Assembly (NCBI GenBank): GCA_003224525.1
Contig: QHZB01000195.1
Location: forward strand, 16,082 to 80,081
Direction of reading: 5' to 3'
Length of the DNA: 64,000 nucleotides
From: Acidobacteriota bacterium
GTDB lineage: Bacteria > Acidobacteriota > Terriglobia > Acidiferrales > UBA7541
How positions within the stretch are numbered: position 1 is the stretch's first letter; the number at the start of each line of letters is the position of its first letter. The notes beneath the pieces were generated by a model that worked only from the letters and a program-made list of their open reading frames with translations, did no database searches and was not told the origin of the DNA. Of this stretch, positions 36,207 through 44,831 are shown piece after piece. Made by a program: the position numbers and the translations under genes.

Positions 36207-36259
36207 TTGACAAGATACAAGGGACGGTGTAATACCTCGCACACAGGTTAAGCGTTTAA
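36207..36259 (+). promoter_or_regulatory. Sigma70-like promoter with LacI-type operator for the second TonB receptor
   Basis: TTGACA at 36207-36212 and TAATAC at 36230-36235 are separated by 17 bp, a near-consensus promoter. Just downstream of the expected start site lies TTAAGCGTTTAA (36248-36259), a CG-centred imperfect palindrome like LacI/PurR-family operators. A repressor bound there would block initiation. A leader of about 290 nt then runs to the start codon at 36530. Confidence 0.65.
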
Positions 36260-36529
36260 GTGGTTTGGGGGCCCGATTCGGATCGCGGTTGCATCCATTC
36301 TGTGGCTCAGGGGTCTCAAGTAAAAAACGTTGGTGCCGTGAAGCGCAATGCGGTTTTGCTTCGCGAGTTAGGTCAGGCGCTCAATCAGGCCACTGACCGC
36401 AAAAACTGTATGCGCAGGGCTTGGCGAGCGGGTTTTTGGTTCCTTTGCAATGGTCGAGGGGATGGCCTGAATCACAGACCTTGCGCGGCTTGCTCAGTAT
36501 TGGTGCAGAGCGCCTTAGGAGGATCGGTT

Positions 36530-39500
36530 ATGAATCGAAAGCCTATCTCGACTTGGATCCTGCGGGCATCCTTGGAGATGACTGCCGTAGTGTTGTTTAT
36601 ATTCTTGAGCGCGCAGCGTCTCCACGCCCAAGTTGACGCCGGTACCATCCTGGGGACCGTCGCGGACACCTCGGGGGCGCCGATCAACGGCGCCAAAGTT
36701 ACGCTGACGAATGAAGGCACGAGCGCCTCGCTCTCGACCATCACCGGACCGGATGGTTCGTACAAGTTCACGCCGGTCAGAATCGGGAGTTACAAGCTCA
36801 CCGCATCCTTCCAGGGATTCCAGACCACCACGCAAACGAATGTCGCGGTCAACGTGGGTGCGGATGTGGTGATCAATTTCTCGCTCAAGCCGGGCGAAGT
36901 GACACAGATCGTCGAAGTATCCGCAAGCACTCCTGTCCTCGAAACCCAAAGTGGTTCCGTCGGCCAAGTGGTAGACACGCGCAGCGTCAATGATCTTCCC
37001 CTAAACGGGCGGAATTTCACATTCCTGGCCCAGCTCGCCGCGGGCGTGAACACTCCTCAGGCCGACACGCGTGGCAATGCCGCCACCGGCGCCTTCGCTG
37101 CCAATGGCCTCCGGCCAGCGCAGAACAATTATTTGCTCGATGGTATTGACAACAATTCGGACACCGTGGACTTCTTGAACGGTACGAACTTTGTCGTTCT
37201 TCCCCCGGTCGATGCGATTCAAGAATTCAAGGTTCAGACCACGGGCTTCAGCGCGCAGTTCGGCCGTTCCGGGGCTGCCATTCTCAATGCCACCATCAAA
37301 TCTGGTACCAACGAGTTGCATGGCACCCTCTGGGAGTTTCTCCGGAACGACAAATTGGATGCCGCGGACTTCTTTGAAAACGCGAATGGCGTCAAGAAGG
37401 GTGAATATCGCCAGAACCAATTCGGACTTTCGGCCGGCGGACCTGTCAGAATCCCGCACCTGTTTGATGGCCGCAACAAAGTGTTCTTCTTCGGCGACTA
37501 CGAAGGTCTGCGCAGGATTCAGGGGACAGTTCACCAGGGATCCGTACCCAGCCTCGCCGAGCGGCAGAGTGGATACACCGATTTCTCGGACCTGATTCTC
37601 GCTCAAGCGTCGCGCCCTGCAAGGCCCGACGCCTTGGGTCGCAAGATCCCCGTCGGGACGATTCTGGACCCCGCCACAACCCGAGCGGTCCCCGGTGGGT
37701 TTGTCCGCGATCCTTTCTTCACCCCAAGCGCCGCTTGCCCCGCCAATACGACTGACTTTTCAGGTGCAAACATCGCTGCCTGCAAACTGAACCAGATTCC
37801 AGCCGGACGTTTGGATGCGAACGCCATCAAGCTTTTGAATCTCTATCCGAACCCAACCAACAACGCCGCCTCCGCGCTTCTCTCTAATTTCGCGGATTCT
37901 CCGGCCTTGAGGGAACACCGCAACGCCTTTGACGCCAGGCTGGACATCAATTTTAGCCAAAAGGACACGCTCTTCTTCCGGTTCAGCTACGTGGATGATC
38001 CAAATTTGATTCCCGGTATTTTCGGAGGCATCCCCGATGGCGGCGGCTTCCAGGAGGGCAGTCAGACCGCGAACGCTCAGCAGAGCGCACTGGGCTGGAC
38101 CCATACGATTTCTCCGACCCTGATTAACGAAGCTCGTGCGGGTTTGAGCTACCTTCACACCACGCGCGTTTCGCCCGCAGCCAATGATCTCAGCAACCTT
38201 CCTCTCACCAATGGCGGCGTCATGGGCATACCCCAACTGTCGGAAAATGGCGGACTTCCCGCCTTCGGAGTCAACGGTCTGGCAACGCTGGGCAGTAATG
38301 CCTTCCTGCCTTCGGATGAAGTCAGTTCCACGTTCCAGGTTACAGATGATGTCACCAAAATCTACAGCAAGCATACCTTCAAAATGGGTTTCGAGTTTCA
38401 GCACGTCAAGTTCTCGACGCTGCAGCCGCCCTGGTCACGCGGACAATTCAACTTCGACGGCGTCTATACGGATATCCCCAATGTGGGAGGGGGCAACACG
38501 GGCCGCGCACAAATGTTGTTGACTCCGATCGCATCAACTGTGCTGGGTGGAGTTGATTACGTCGGCGGCCCCAACGAAGTATTCGTCTCCAACATCTCCT
38601 TGACCGATAACGGAAAGAACTACTACGGCACTTACATCAACGATGACTGGAAGATTACTCCCAAGCTGACCCTCAACCTGGGTGTGCGTTGGGACTTCTT
38701 CGGGCTGGTTCTGGAGCACCATGGGAACCAAGCCAACTTCATCCCGTCCGGCGGTCCCCTCAACGGTCCGACTTACTTAATGCCAGGGGGTAAGAACTCC
38801 TGCAACAACACTTTCGTCTCGGTAAGCTTCACTACTTTGCTTGCTGCGGACGGCATCAAGTGCCTTGCCACGAATGCTTACGGAAGCGGGCTTGGTAATT
38901 CCCAGAAGACGAATTTTGCGCCGCGTTTCGGATTTGCCTACCAGGTTAACCCCAAGCTCGTGGCCCGCGGCGGCTTTGGCATTTTTTACAACGGCTTTGA
39001 GAACCGCGGTTTTTCACCCAACATCGGGGAAAACTATCCTTTTCAGTTTAATTTCCATTTCAACAAACCTGACGAAACTCACCCCATCAACAACTTTGCA
39101 GGCTGCGCCACTGCAACACCCGCCGGAGGCCCAACCATCGCGACGGGCTTCAGTTGTACACCGCTTAGCCCGCTTGTGGTCAACGCCAGTGGGTTGGAGT
39201 TGCGCGGAATCCAATTTAATTACCTCACTCCCTACTCCATGGGTGGCAATTTGACCGTCCAGTATCAACTTACTCCCTCAATGTCCGTCCAGGCTGGTTA
39301 CGTGACATCGCTGGCACGTCATTTGGAGTCGTTCCCGGGCGCTAACCGCGTCACCCAAATCTTGGATCGAACCTTGAGTTCTTCCAATTTCAAGCCCTTT
39401 AAGGATTTCGGGGAAGGTTCGAGTTATGCGGCGACGGAGGGGAGCAGTGCCTACCACGCCCTTCAGACCAAGGTTGAAAAGCAATTTAGTGGCGGGTTGA

Positions 39501-40297
39501 ATTTTCTGGCTACTTACACGTGGTCCAAGACGCGATCGGACGCTGGCGACTTGCTCAACGGAGGTAGCCTGCGGGGCTACCGTGCTCCGTACGTTCCCGG
39601 ATTCGGAATCCAGGGTGATTACGGCTTGGCTTCCTTCGATATCCGCAATGTCTTCCACTTCAGCGGGGGTTACGAACTTCCCTTCGGCAAGAACAAGCGC
39701 TTCATGTCACAGGCCAGCGGCGTGACGAACAAGGTGGTTGGAGGCTGGAGCGTCAACTGGATCGCCACTCTTCAGGGTGGCCAGCCCATTACCCTCCCTT
39801 GCCCTTCGGACACGACCTCGGGAACGGGGTGCTATGCCCTCCTCGTTAAAGGGCAGGACCCGAAACTTGGACTGTACACCGACACCGCTCACGGGAGATT
39901 GAACTGGATTGGGAACCCGGCGGCATTTGCCCAGCCTTGCGTCTTGGGTGCCGGCGGGGTCGCCACCGCTTCTCCGACAGGATGCGTTCCTCTGACGGGC
40001 CTTGCCGCCTTGGGTGGCCCCCCTGGGCAGATACCAGGACCGGGATTCCACAGGCTGGACTTTTCGATCTTCAAGGACATTCCGTTCAACGAGCGCGTCC
40101 GTCTGCAATTCCGTGCGGAAATGTTCAACATTCTCAACCACCCGAATTTCAACTCTCCCGGATTCGGCGGCAACGGTGTTGTCGCTATCTCCGACTCGAA
40201 CCATTTCAACAGTTCGACCTTCGGCGAAATCGGTTCAACTCGTGACGCTCCTAACGATCCGAGACAGATCCAATTCGCTCTGAAGCTTTACTATTAG
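36530..40297 (+). CDS. TonB-dependent receptor, Oar-like with carboxypeptidase-regulatory N-domain
   Basis: 1255 residues from the ATG at 36530, which has AGGAGG 8 bp upstream. A signal peptide ends near RLHAQ (about 33). A CarboxypepD_reg domain (about 38-115; GTILGTVADTSGAPINGAKV) leads to the plug (about 125-270; NDLPLNGRNFTFLAQLAAGV, NYLLDGIDNNSDTVD) and a long barrel ending in an aromatic pair (FALKLYY). It probably imports a large or polymeric substrate across the outer membrane. Upstream in-frame codons back to 36260 are open but lack a signal and ribosome site. It is likely regulated by the divergent LacI protein. An intrinsic terminator follows. Confidence 0.93.
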   Translation: MNRKPISTWILRASLEMTAVVLFIFLSAQRLHAQVDAGTILGTVADTSGAPINGAKVTLTNEGTSASLSTITGPDGSYKFTPVRIGSYKLTASFQGFQTTTQTNVAVNVGADVVINFSLKPGEVTQIVEVSASTPVLETQSGSVGQVVDTRSVNDLPLNGRNFTFLAQLAAGVNTPQADTRGNAATGAFAANGLRPAQNNYLLDGIDNNSDTVDFLNGTNFVVLPPVDAIQEFKVQTTGFSAQFGRSGAAILNATIKSGTNELHGTLWEFLRNDKLDAADFFENANGVKKGEYRQNQFGLSAGGPVRIPHLFDGRNKVFFFGDYEGLRRIQGTVHQGSVPSLAERQSGYTDFSDLILAQASRPARPDALGRKIPVGTILDPATTRAVPGGFVRDPFFTPSAACPANTTDFSGANIAACKLNQIPAGRLDANAIKLLNLYPNPTNNAASALLSNFADSPALREHRNAFDARLDINFSQKDTLFFRFSYVDDPNLIPGIFGGIPDGGGFQEGSQTANAQQSALGWTHTISPTLINEARAGLSYLHTTRVSPAANDLSNLPLTNGGVMGIPQLSENGGLPAFGVNGLATLGSNAFLPSDEVSSTFQVTDDVTKIYSKHTFKMGFEFQHVKFSTLQPPWSRGQFNFDGVYTDIPNVGGGNTGRAQMLLTPIASTVLGGVDYVGGPNEVFVSNISLTDNGKNYYGTYINDDWKITPKLTLNLGVRWDFFGLVLEHHGNQANFIPSGGPLNGPTYLMPGGKNSCNNTFVSVSFTTLLAADGIKCLATNAYGSGLGNSQKTNFAPRFGFAYQVNPKLVARGGFGIFYNGFENRGFSPNIGENYPFQFNFHFNKPDETHPINNFAGCATATPAGGPTIATGFSCTPLSPLVVNASGLELRGIQFNYLTPYSMGGNLTVQYQLTPSMSVQAGYVTSLARHLESFPGANRVTQILDRTLSSSNFKPFKDFGEGSSYAATEGSSAYHALQTKVEKQFSGGLNFLATYTWSKTRSDAGDLLNGGSLRGYRAPYVPGFGIQGDYGLASFDIRNVFHFSGGYELPFGKNKRFMSQASGVTNKVVGGWSVNWIATLQGGQPITLPCPSDTTSGTGCYALLVKGQDPKLGLYTDTAHGRLNWIGNPAAFAQPCVLGAGGVATASPTGCVPLTGLAALGGPPGQIPGPGFHRLDFSIFKDIPFNERVRLQFRAEMFNILNHPNFNSPGFGGNGVVAISDSNHFNSSTFGEIGSTRDAPNDPRQIQFALKLYY

Positions 40298-40315
40298 GCC
40301 CAAGTGACACCCCGC

Positions 40316-40356
40316 AAAGGGCGCCCCAACCACCGGGTCGGGGCGCCCTTTGTTCT
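40316..40356 (+). terminator. Intrinsic terminator of the TonB receptor gene
   Basis: A perfect 12-bp stem, AAAGGGCGCCCC and GGGGCGCCCTTT, with a 12-nt loop, lies 18 bp after the stop. A TTTGTTCT tail follows on the plus strand. The next gene starts at 40424, so it needs its own promoter or read-through. Confidence 0.82.
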
Positions 40357-40423
40357 CACTCTGGCTTTCTCTGAATCCCCTACCCCCGCCGGCCACGGCG
40401 CGGTGGTAATCTGCAATATCGTG

Positions 40424-41836
40424 ATGACGAGAAACCTGTCGATTTGGTCTGTTTTCGCGGCTCTTCTGGCGTGCCTGGCAGCGGCCGCTGCCGGCCCCCA
40501 GCAAAGCCAGGATTTGGATCGCGAGTTCAAGGCGGCCGTCGCTCAATATGACTCTGGCCGGTATGCGGAAGCCGCCACGCAACTGGAGAACTTAGTGCGC
40601 GAAGCTCCGGAAAGTTTTGAAGTCCGTGAACTCCTGGGGTTGGTCTATTCCGCGCAATCGCAGGACGCCAGAGCCACCCAACACTTACAGAAGGCGGTCC
40701 TCCTCAAGCCGAACTCGACGCCTGCCAGAACGAACCTCGCCGCCAATCTGGCCCGCCTGGGAAAGTTCGATCTCGCCGCCGAGCAATTCAAGAAAGCCGT
40801 CGAGCTTGAGCCGCGGAGCTTTGATACCAACCACAACCTGGGTGAATCCTACGTTCGCGCTGGGAAAGTCGCCGAGGCCGCTCCGTTCCTCGAAAAGGCT
40901 CAGCAAATCGATCCTGCTTCCTACGATAACGGCTACGACTTGTCCCTGGCTTACATTCAAACCGGCCGGCTCGCCGACGCCCGGCAACTGCTCCAGCATC
41001 TCCTGAAGCGAAAAAACACTGCGGAATTGCACAACTTGCTGGGAGAAGTGGAAGAGAAAGACGGCAAATTCGTGCCTGCCGCAAATGAATACGAAATCGC
41101 CGCGCACATGGATCCCAGCGAGGGCAACCTGTTCGACTGGGGAAGTGAGCTCCTTCTCCACCGCACGCTCGGACCCGCCGTCGAAGTCTTTCAGCAAGCT
41201 TCCGATCGTTATCCCGCATCGCAGCGCATTATGATCGGCCTAGGGATGGCTCTCTACGCGCGCGGTAACTATGACGACGCGGTCAAATCCTTGCTGAGGG
41301 CCGCCGATCTGAATCCCTCCGACCCCGGCTGCTATCTTTTTCTGTCCAAAGCCTACGACAGTTCCCCAAGCCAGGCTGCGGAAGTCATCGAGCGTTTCCG
41401 CCGTTTCGCGGAACTTCAGCCGCGCAATGCGCGGGCCCTCTACTACTACGCGATGAGTTTGTGGAAGGGCAAGCGGGCGCAAGATCCTGGCCTGGATCTC
41501 CATCAAATCGAATCGCTGCTGAAGAATTCGCTCGCGCTCGATCCCAAGCTCGCGGAAGTCCACCTGCAGTTGGGCAATCTCTACTCCGACCAGAACAAAT
41601 ATACCGAGGCCGTCCCGGAGTATGGACGCGCGCTTGAACTCAATCCCGATCTCGCCGACGCTCACTATCGCCTGGGCCAAGCGTACGTTCGAACCGGCGA
41701 AAAAGACCGCGCCCAGGAGCAGTTCCAGGTTTATCAACGAATCCGCGAACAGCACTTGGCCGATCTCGACAAACAAAGAGCGGAAATTCGGCAATTTGTT
41801 TATTCAGCGAAGGATTCCCCGTCCGCGAAACCGTGA
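40424..41836 (+). CDS. Secreted TPR protein, paralogue of the TPR gene at 22799
   Basis: 470 residues from the ATG at 40424 (a GTG lies one codon earlier). The N-terminus is a signal peptide (NLSIWSVFAALLACLAAAAAG). About ten TPR units follow, with the block DPSEGNLFDWGSELLLHR near 225-242, which closely matches one in the protein encoded at 22799. A shared C-terminal sequence (HYRLGQAYVRTGEKDRAQEQF) and domain order support a paralogue pair. Unlike that paralogue it lacks the CarboxypepD_reg domain. It lies between the TonB receptor and the Tat-exported sulfatase-fold gene. Probably a periplasmic scaffold; function unknown. Confidence 0.8.
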   Translation: MTRNLSIWSVFAALLACLAAAAAGPQQSQDLDREFKAAVAQYDSGRYAEAATQLENLVREAPESFEVRELLGLVYSAQSQDARATQHLQKAVLLKPNSTPARTNLAANLARLGKFDLAAEQFKKAVELEPRSFDTNHNLGESYVRAGKVAEAAPFLEKAQQIDPASYDNGYDLSLAYIQTGRLADARQLLQHLLKRKNTAELHNLLGEVEEKDGKFVPAANEYEIAAHMDPSEGNLFDWGSELLLHRTLGPAVEVFQQASDRYPASQRIMIGLGMALYARGNYDDAVKSLLRAADLNPSDPGCYLFLSKAYDSSPSQAAEVIERFRRFAELQPRNARALYYYAMSLWKGKRAQDPGLDLHQIESLLKNSLALDPKLAEVHLQLGNLYSDQNKYTEAVPEYGRALELNPDLADAHYRLGQAYVRTGEKDRAQEQFQVYQRIREQHLADLDKQRAEIRQFVYSAKDSPSAKP

Positions 41837-41899
41837 TTCAGTCCGGCTTTTGCGACGCGGACAGGGGAAAATTAAGATGCCGCGCTTCTGATGGATGTC

Positions 41900-41928
41900 T
41901 TGACACCGGTTCTGCCGCGTCGTAGTTT
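41900..41928 (+). promoter_or_regulatory. Putative sigma70 promoter for the gene at 41952
   Basis: TTGACA at 41900-41905 and a weak TAGTTT at 41923-41928, spaced 17 bp. The distance to the ATG at 41952 leaves a short leader. The -35 match is strong and the -10 weak. Confidence 0.45.
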
Positions 41929-41951
41929 TTACGGAAAGCGTTCCATTTGCA

Positions 41952-43160
41952 ATGAGTTCCCACTGTTCACTGCAGACCGCCAAGGACCGGGCTCGCCTGG
42001 CCGCCACGAGAGCATCCGCTCCCCAAGAACTCGCACGGCAACTCGCCTGCAGCCGCCGCGAATTTTTGCGTAGAGCCGCGGGGGTGGCGCTGGGCAGTTC
42101 CCTGCTGCCCTCCAGCCTGATCGCTCGAGCGGGTATCTCTACCAATAAGCGGAAGGTAGTAGTCATCACCTTCGGCGGCGGCGCGCGGGACCAGGAAACG
42201 TTCGCCCCTGAAGGGCAGGAAAACATCCCGCATCTGATACGCGAACTCATCCCGCAGTCAACCTTCTTCACGCAAGTGGTGAATCGCGGAATCCTGGGCC
42301 ACTACGTGGCAACCGCAAGCCTGGCAACCGGCGTCTATGAAACGATCAACAACTTTGCTTCCCTTCCCCCGGAACACCCCACAGTGTTTGAGTACTTCCG
42401 CAAGGACTTGAAGCGTCCCGCCTCCGACGCGTGGGTCGTTGCTCCCAGCAACGGGTTCAATCGCATTGGAGAAAGCAGCCACCGTTCCTACGGTCCAGGC
42501 TTGGGAGCAAGAGTGATTCTGCCAAAGCATCTCTTGACGGCGGCAACTTCCGGCGGCGGCACGGACTACGAACATTTGCTGCGTGACAACTATGAAACGC
42601 CGTTCTACACCCCGGAACTCGGCGGCGGCGAATTTGCATTGCAGCAATTGGGAATGATGCTGAAACTCTCGGTCGATGACTTCAAGACCCACGCGCGGAC
42701 GTTGTCGAGCCCCGACGAGCTCTCGGTGTATATCGTGCGCCAGTTGATGCGCCAACAGGCGCCCAGCCTCCTGTGGATCACCATGCACGATATCGATATC
42801 GCCCACGCCGGAGCCTTTTCCCTCTACGTTGACGGTATTCGGCGCACCGACCGCCTCTGCGCGGACATCTGGAAAACCATCCAGAGCGAGCCGGAATACG
42901 CCGGTAAGACGACTCTCTTTATTCTGCCGGACTTTGGCCGCGACTCGGACGACGATTCCGGTGGCAACGGATTCCAGCATCATCGCACCGGCGATGCGCC
43001 CTCCCGCACCACCTGGATGATGGCGCTGGGCGCCGGCGTGCGCGAGGGAGTGGTTTTCGACCGCCCGATGGAATCGACCGATCTCGTGCCAACCCTCGGC
43101 TCGATGCTGGGATTTTCTCCCGCGCTCGCACAGGGCAAGCCGATACCGGAGCTCTTGTAG
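41952..43160 (+). CDS. Tat-exported sulfatase-fold (DUF1501-like) protein
   Basis: 402 residues with an N-terminal twin-arginine signal (CSRREFLRRAAGVALGSSLL, about 33-52). The core resembles the alkaline-phosphatase/sulfatase fold: VVVITFGGGARDQETFAPEG (about 69-88), then LWITMHDIDIAHAG and FILPDFGRDSDDDSGGNGFQHH. The last region is typical of DUF1501-like proteins, with Asp/His residues that could bind metal. No Cys or Ser motif of an active arylsulfatase (CxPxR) was seen, so a sulfatase activity is not supported. The following unknown gene begins 5 bp after the stop, suggesting a co-transcribed pair. Function unknown; it may act on a surface polymer. Confidence 0.7.
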   Translation: MSSHCSLQTAKDRARLAATRASAPQELARQLACSRREFLRRAAGVALGSSLLPSSLIARAGISTNKRKVVVITFGGGARDQETFAPEGQENIPHLIRELIPQSTFFTQVVNRGILGHYVATASLATGVYETINNFASLPPEHPTVFEYFRKDLKRPASDAWVVAPSNGFNRIGESSHRSYGPGLGARVILPKHLLTAATSGGGTDYEHLLRDNYETPFYTPELGGGEFALQQLGMMLKLSVDDFKTHARTLSSPDELSVYIVRQLMRQQAPSLLWITMHDIDIAHAGAFSLYVDGIRRTDRLCADIWKTIQSEPEYAGKTTLFILPDFGRDSDDDSGGNGFQHHRTGDAPSRTTWMMALGAGVREGVVFDRPMESTDLVPTLGSMLGFSPALAQGKPIPELL

Positions 43161-43165
43161 ATTCT

Positions 43166-44371
43166 ATGCTCCCAGCCGACCTCAAACCGGAGCAGTTCAA
43201 TGGCTATCCGCCGGAAGCAAGAAAACTGGTCACCGGCCACGTCGCCGCGCTGCAGCAGCTGCCACTGAGCTTCTTGCCGAGCCTATTGCGAGAGGTTATT
43301 GAATACGATTTCAAATTCCCCGCCGAGCGCCGGGCGCTGGAAAACGAACTTGCGAATCTGAAGTCTCTTTCTGCGGAACAGATAAAGGACTGGTTTCAAG
43401 GATTCGCGCAAATCCTTCTTTCCTCCCAGCTCGAACATTCTGATTGGGTCAATGCGCCCGGCCAGTTCGTGGAACAACTGTCGTCATACCTTTGGACTAC
43501 CCACCAACTGGATGCCTTTCGGACCGCGGCGCTTGCCTACGCCGATCGTTTGCGGGCTGTTGCGCCGCCGGAACTGCCTCCGGCGCGGCGTCTCGGAATC
43601 ACCGTCATCGGCCAGGGAGTTGCCACACATGACGAGCCCCTCTTTCGCAAACTCCGTGCGCATGGCGCGTATTTCAGCGGCGTCAAGCCGGAGAACGGGC
43701 TGGAACTTCTTCTGAATCTGGTAGCCGCTCGAGCCAAGGCGCATCCCGTTCCCTATGGCCACTGGTACATCGATGGCGGGCAAGCAGCCCCTTACGACCC
43801 CGTGCTTACGTGCGTCTCCTATCACGCCCTGGAATCAGTGCGCGCGGCTTTGTCAGGCAAAATTCGCGCCGAAATCGAGCGGCCCGGGATGGGACCGGAG
43901 GCGCTGCGCACGATTCTCGCGCAGATGCGTCCCGCGGATCTCGGTCTGGGCAAGGCCGGCGAAGCAGTGCTGGATCGCTTTCAGGTCAAGCTGCTGACCG
44001 AAGGCTCCGGTACGCAGGTTTTCAGCACCACCTTCGCCCAATGGGCGGCGCGCGAAGCCCTGCGGCGAGCCCAGCCGCTCACCTTGCTAGTCCGCTTCGC
44101 TCCGCGCCAAAGGCAGAAGCCGATGAACGAAATGCTCTCCGCGAGCCATGACGTTGCTGAACTTGATCCCCTCGGCTCCCTGATCGATGCGGACATGGGG
44201 GCTTATTACAACTGGCTGAACCTGCAACGGCTCCCAGGAGCCGAGCAATCTTCGTTCCTCGTCTGGTTCGAAGGTCACCACGAAGCGATTGCCATCGGAC
44301 CTTCCTTGCCGCGCGGCACCGAATCCAATGCTGCCGCCGGGTTGGACCAGTTATTGGCCTGGGCAAGCTAG
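43166..44371 (+). CDS. Conserved-looking protein of unknown function, partner of the sulfatase-fold gene
   Basis: 401 residues with no signal peptide or membrane segment. I do not recognise the family. Features include an N-terminal helical part (AEQIKDWFQGFAQILLSSQL), a Rossmann-like segment ARRLGITVIGQGVATHD (about 141-157) and a stretch rich in conserved-looking residues (HWYIDGGQAAPYDP near 195-208). The C-terminal end has LVWFEGHHEAIAIG. It starts 5 bp after the upstream stop, so it is likely to be translated with it. An acidobacterial protein that works with the exported sulfatase-fold protein is plausible, but the activity is not shown. Confidence 0.65.
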   Translation: MLPADLKPEQFNGYPPEARKLVTGHVAALQQLPLSFLPSLLREVIEYDFKFPAERRALENELANLKSLSAEQIKDWFQGFAQILLSSQLEHSDWVNAPGQFVEQLSSYLWTTHQLDAFRTAALAYADRLRAVAPPELPPARRLGITVIGQGVATHDEPLFRKLRAHGAYFSGVKPENGLELLLNLVAARAKAHPVPYGHWYIDGGQAAPYDPVLTCVSYHALESVRAALSGKIRAEIERPGMGPEALRTILAQMRPADLGLGKAGEAVLDRFQVKLLTEGSGTQVFSTTFAQWAAREALRRAQPLTLLVRFAPRQRQKPMNEMLSASHDVAELDPLGSLIDADMGAYYNWLNLQRLPGAEQSSFLVWFEGHHEAIAIGPSLPRGTESNAAAGLDQLLAWAS

Positions 44372-44409
44372 CGGCAGTACACATTTTTTATTCGATCGAA
44401 AGGAAGGCT

Positions 44410-44496
44410 ATGGACAGACGCGACTTTCTGAAGACGACGAGCCCGGGCAGCCCATTGCCGATAGCCAGCGCCGAATGTAAACGGCACCGATTGTAG
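44410..44496 (+). pseudogene. Truncated Tat-signal gene start
   Basis: ATG at 44410 with AGGAAGG upstream starts MDRRDFLKTTSPGS, a typical Tat signal. The frame soon enters unrelated sequence and stops at 44496. The break falls where the IS3-family remnant on the other strand begins, so the gene was probably cut by that insertion or a later deletion. It would have followed the unknown gene ending at 44371. Confidence 0.5.
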
Positions 44497-44745
44497 TACT
44501 GTTCGATGAAGGCCTCGATGAGCAAGTGTTCTAAGTCTCAGTAGTGGTTCGCATAAATCTCCTCCCGTTTGAGCGTCTTCATGAAGCAACTGGCGTTGTC
44601 ATAGGGGTTCGCCGGCCGACTCATGCTCGGGATCATCTGGTGCTTTCGCAAGATCTTCACGTAGTCTCCAGAAGCGTACTGCACACCACGGTCGGACGGA
44701 CGCTCGCGAGCCGGTTGCCGATCGCGGCTCTGCTGTAATTCTCGA
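44440..44745 (-). pseudogene. IS3-family transposase remnant (OrfB C-terminal part)
   Basis: On the minus strand the C-terminal catalytic part of an IS3-family DDE transposase is readable in pieces: SDRGVQYASGDYVKILRKH, then MSRPANPYDNASC and FMKTLKREEIYANHY, a stop, DLEHLLIEAFIEQYYNRCRLHSAL, and after a frameshift GYR. Two codons (usually ES before FMK) are missing. The element lacks its N-terminal part and clear ends. It lies between the unknown gene at 43166 and the ADOP permease and is inactive. Confidence 0.8.
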
Positions 44746-44831
44746 CGCGTTTTTCATGCGACTGGGGAGATTCAGATACTGCTTGGAAGAAATCATGGCC
44801 GTCATTGGTGCAGAACGAGGTGATGCCAAAT

